A DNA stretch of 14,616 nucleotides from an uncultured bacterium (lineage in GTDB: Bacteria > Cyanobacteriota > Vampirovibrionia > Gastranaerophilales > Gastranaerophilaceae): contig CAMAGQ010000028.1 of assembly GCA_945833895.1 (NCBI GenBank), positions 1 through 14,616 of the forward strand, written 5' to 3'. The position numbers and the translations under genes are program-made. The first letter of the stretch is position 1. Each line of letters starts with the position of its first letter. Positions 13,806 through 14,616 of this stretch are shown here, one piece after another. The notes under the pieces were generated by a model, which did no database searches, was not told where the DNA came from, and was given only the letters and a program-made list of their open reading frames with translations.

Positions 13806-14501
13806 GTGGAAAGGTTGCGTAAATATCTGACAGATGAATTTGTAACGGGCTGGGGAAAGTACGAAAGGATAATTTTTCCGTGCGTTTTGTTGGTAATTTT
13901 GATTTTATCGGTTACGTTGAAAGATAATCCTGTCGCAACTGTTTCTGCAGTGTTTGGAATTAGTTACACAATTCTTGCGGGGAAAGGGAAAATCTCGTGT
14001 TATTTTTTCGGGCTTGCGGGAACTCTTTGCTACTCGTATTTGTCTTATAAAAACGGATTGTTCGGAAATCTTGCATTGTATATGTGTTATTATTTTCCGA
14101 TGCAAATTTACGGGATATTCAAATGGCGTCAGCATTTGAAAAAAGATACGGCAGAAATTATTAAAACGAAATTGTCAGATAAAGAACGCATTTTGTATTT
14201 GTTGGGTGCGATTATTTTAACCGTAATCGGCGGGTTTATACTGATGCAGCTACATGACAAAAATCCTGTTCTTGATGCGATTACTTCAATTTTTTCTATA
14301 TTAGGCATGCTTTTTACTGTCAAACGTTGCATTGAACAGTGGCACATCTGGATTATTGTGAATGGAATTTCTGTAATAATGTGGCTGCAAGCCTATTTCA
14401 GCGGTTCAAATTGTTTTGCTACTGTTCTGATGTGGTTGGTTTATTTTGTTGCGGCGTTGTATTTTTTGCATACTTGGAAAAAAGAGTTTTCTCAATTGTA
14501 A
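13806..14501 (+). CDS. pnuC: PnuC-family nicotinamide riboside (or related vitamin) transporter
   Basis: A 231-residue membrane protein with seven or eight hydrophobic segments spread over 21-225. It shows PnuC family features: a GKGKISCYFFGLAGTLCYS block (59-77), YFPMQIYGIFKWRQH (96-110) and EQWHIWIIVNGISVIMW (177-193), whose W-W-N pattern resembles the ligand-binding helix of PnuC transporters. PnuC proteins bring in nicotinamide riboside by facilitated diffusion, with trapping by phosphorylation in the cell; relatives carry thiamine (PnuT) or riboflavin (PnuX), so the substrate is not certain. No kinase gene and no riboswitch lies next to it. The start is GTG at 13806, with GGAGGT (13797-13802) close upstream. 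It follows the LOG gene by 14 bases. Confidence 0.85.
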   Translation: MERLRKYLTDEFVTGWGKYERIIFPCVLLVILILSVTLKDNPVATVSAVFGISYTILAGKGKISCYFFGLAGTLCYSYLSYKNGLFGNLALYMCYYFPMQIYGIFKWRQHLKKDTAEIIKTKLSDKERILYLLGAIILTVIGGFILMQLHDKNPVLDAITSIFSILGMLFTVKRCIEQWHIWIIVNGISVIMWLQAYFSGSNCFATVLMWLVYFVAALYFLHTWKKEFSQL

Positions 14502-14616
14502 ACTTGAAATATAAATCTTACATGTAAAATATCACCATAACACACACTTGTTATATATTAAATATCACCCGTTAAGAAGTATTAACAACATTACGATAAA
14601 AGTAGCAATTAATTGA
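14502..14616. other. AT-rich right end without a recognised gene
   Basis: These 115 bases hold no supported gene and no convincing terminator for the operon. A ten-base palindrome TTACATGTAA lies at 14518-14527. The direct repeat AAATATCACC occurs at 14527-14536 and 14560-14569, 33 bases apart. Confidence 0.5.

Noticed and set aside
13700..13810. Riboswitch (NAD or thiamine type) before pnuC
   Set aside because: Only 14 non-coding bases separate the LOG gene from pnuC, leaving no room for one.

Overview
This 14.6 kb window is AT-rich bacterial chromosome, densely packed with ordinary genes read with the standard code. The best guess at the source is an uncultured gut bacterium of the Gastranaerophilales/Melainabacteria type (non-photosynthetic relatives of Cyanobacteria). 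The clues are a low-GC genome with a Firmicutes-like rny-ymdB pair, an L27 that starts directly at MAHKKG without the cleaved Firmicutes extension, a pilin-like protein with a (D)xNGxKGPNxxGxDxF tail, and a methyltransferase with an Asn/Gln-rich leader ending in VSFQGG. This placement is inference; no rRNA or other decisive marker is present.

Left arm (1-2310, minus strand): murF then mraY, consecutive steps of peptidoglycan precursor synthesis, coupled by a 4-base ATGA overlap; mraY runs off the left edge. A divergent promoter region (about 2252-2304) separates them from rplU and rpmA (ribosomal proteins L21 and L27, plus strand). A GC-rich, foldable element lies between the two ribosomal genes, and a strong terminator follows rpmA. 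A small unknown gene on the minus strand converges on that terminator.

Middle (3580-9270): a zinc-dependent medium-chain dehydrogenase with a TTG start and an extended -10 promoter; a fusion of a small ribbon-helix-helix-like DNA-binding domain to a NifX/NafY-type metal-cluster-binding domain with a His-rich tail, with both a probable leaderless start and an internal Shine-Dalgarno start; an orphan CheR-type methyltransferase with a large helical insert; and, convergent with it, a 741-residue calpain-like (C2) cysteine peptidase. A 291-base AT-rich gap separates the peptidase from the last block.

Right arm (9270-14501, plus strand): a six-gene run of RNase Y (rny), YmdB-type phosphodiesterase, a PHP-domain phosphoesterase resembling YciV/RNase AM, a pilin-like membrane-anchored protein without a prepilin signal, a LOG-family nucleotide phosphoribohydrolase and a PnuC-type transporter. 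Apart from a 72-base gap after rny that holds a hairpin, the genes overlap or abut, suggesting one operon. The enzymatic theme is RNA decay and nucleotide/nicotinamide recycling: RNase Y cuts mRNA, YmdB and the PHP protein act on cyclic or bis-phosphorylated nucleotides or short RNA, LOG releases bases from nucleoside monophosphates, and PnuC imports a vitamin-type nucleoside.

No tRNA, rRNA, CRISPR array, insertion sequence or prophage was found. The most novel-looking items are the RHH-NifX fusion with its dual start, the structured element between rplU and rpmA, the orphan CheR-like protein and the repeat-containing calpain-like peptidase.
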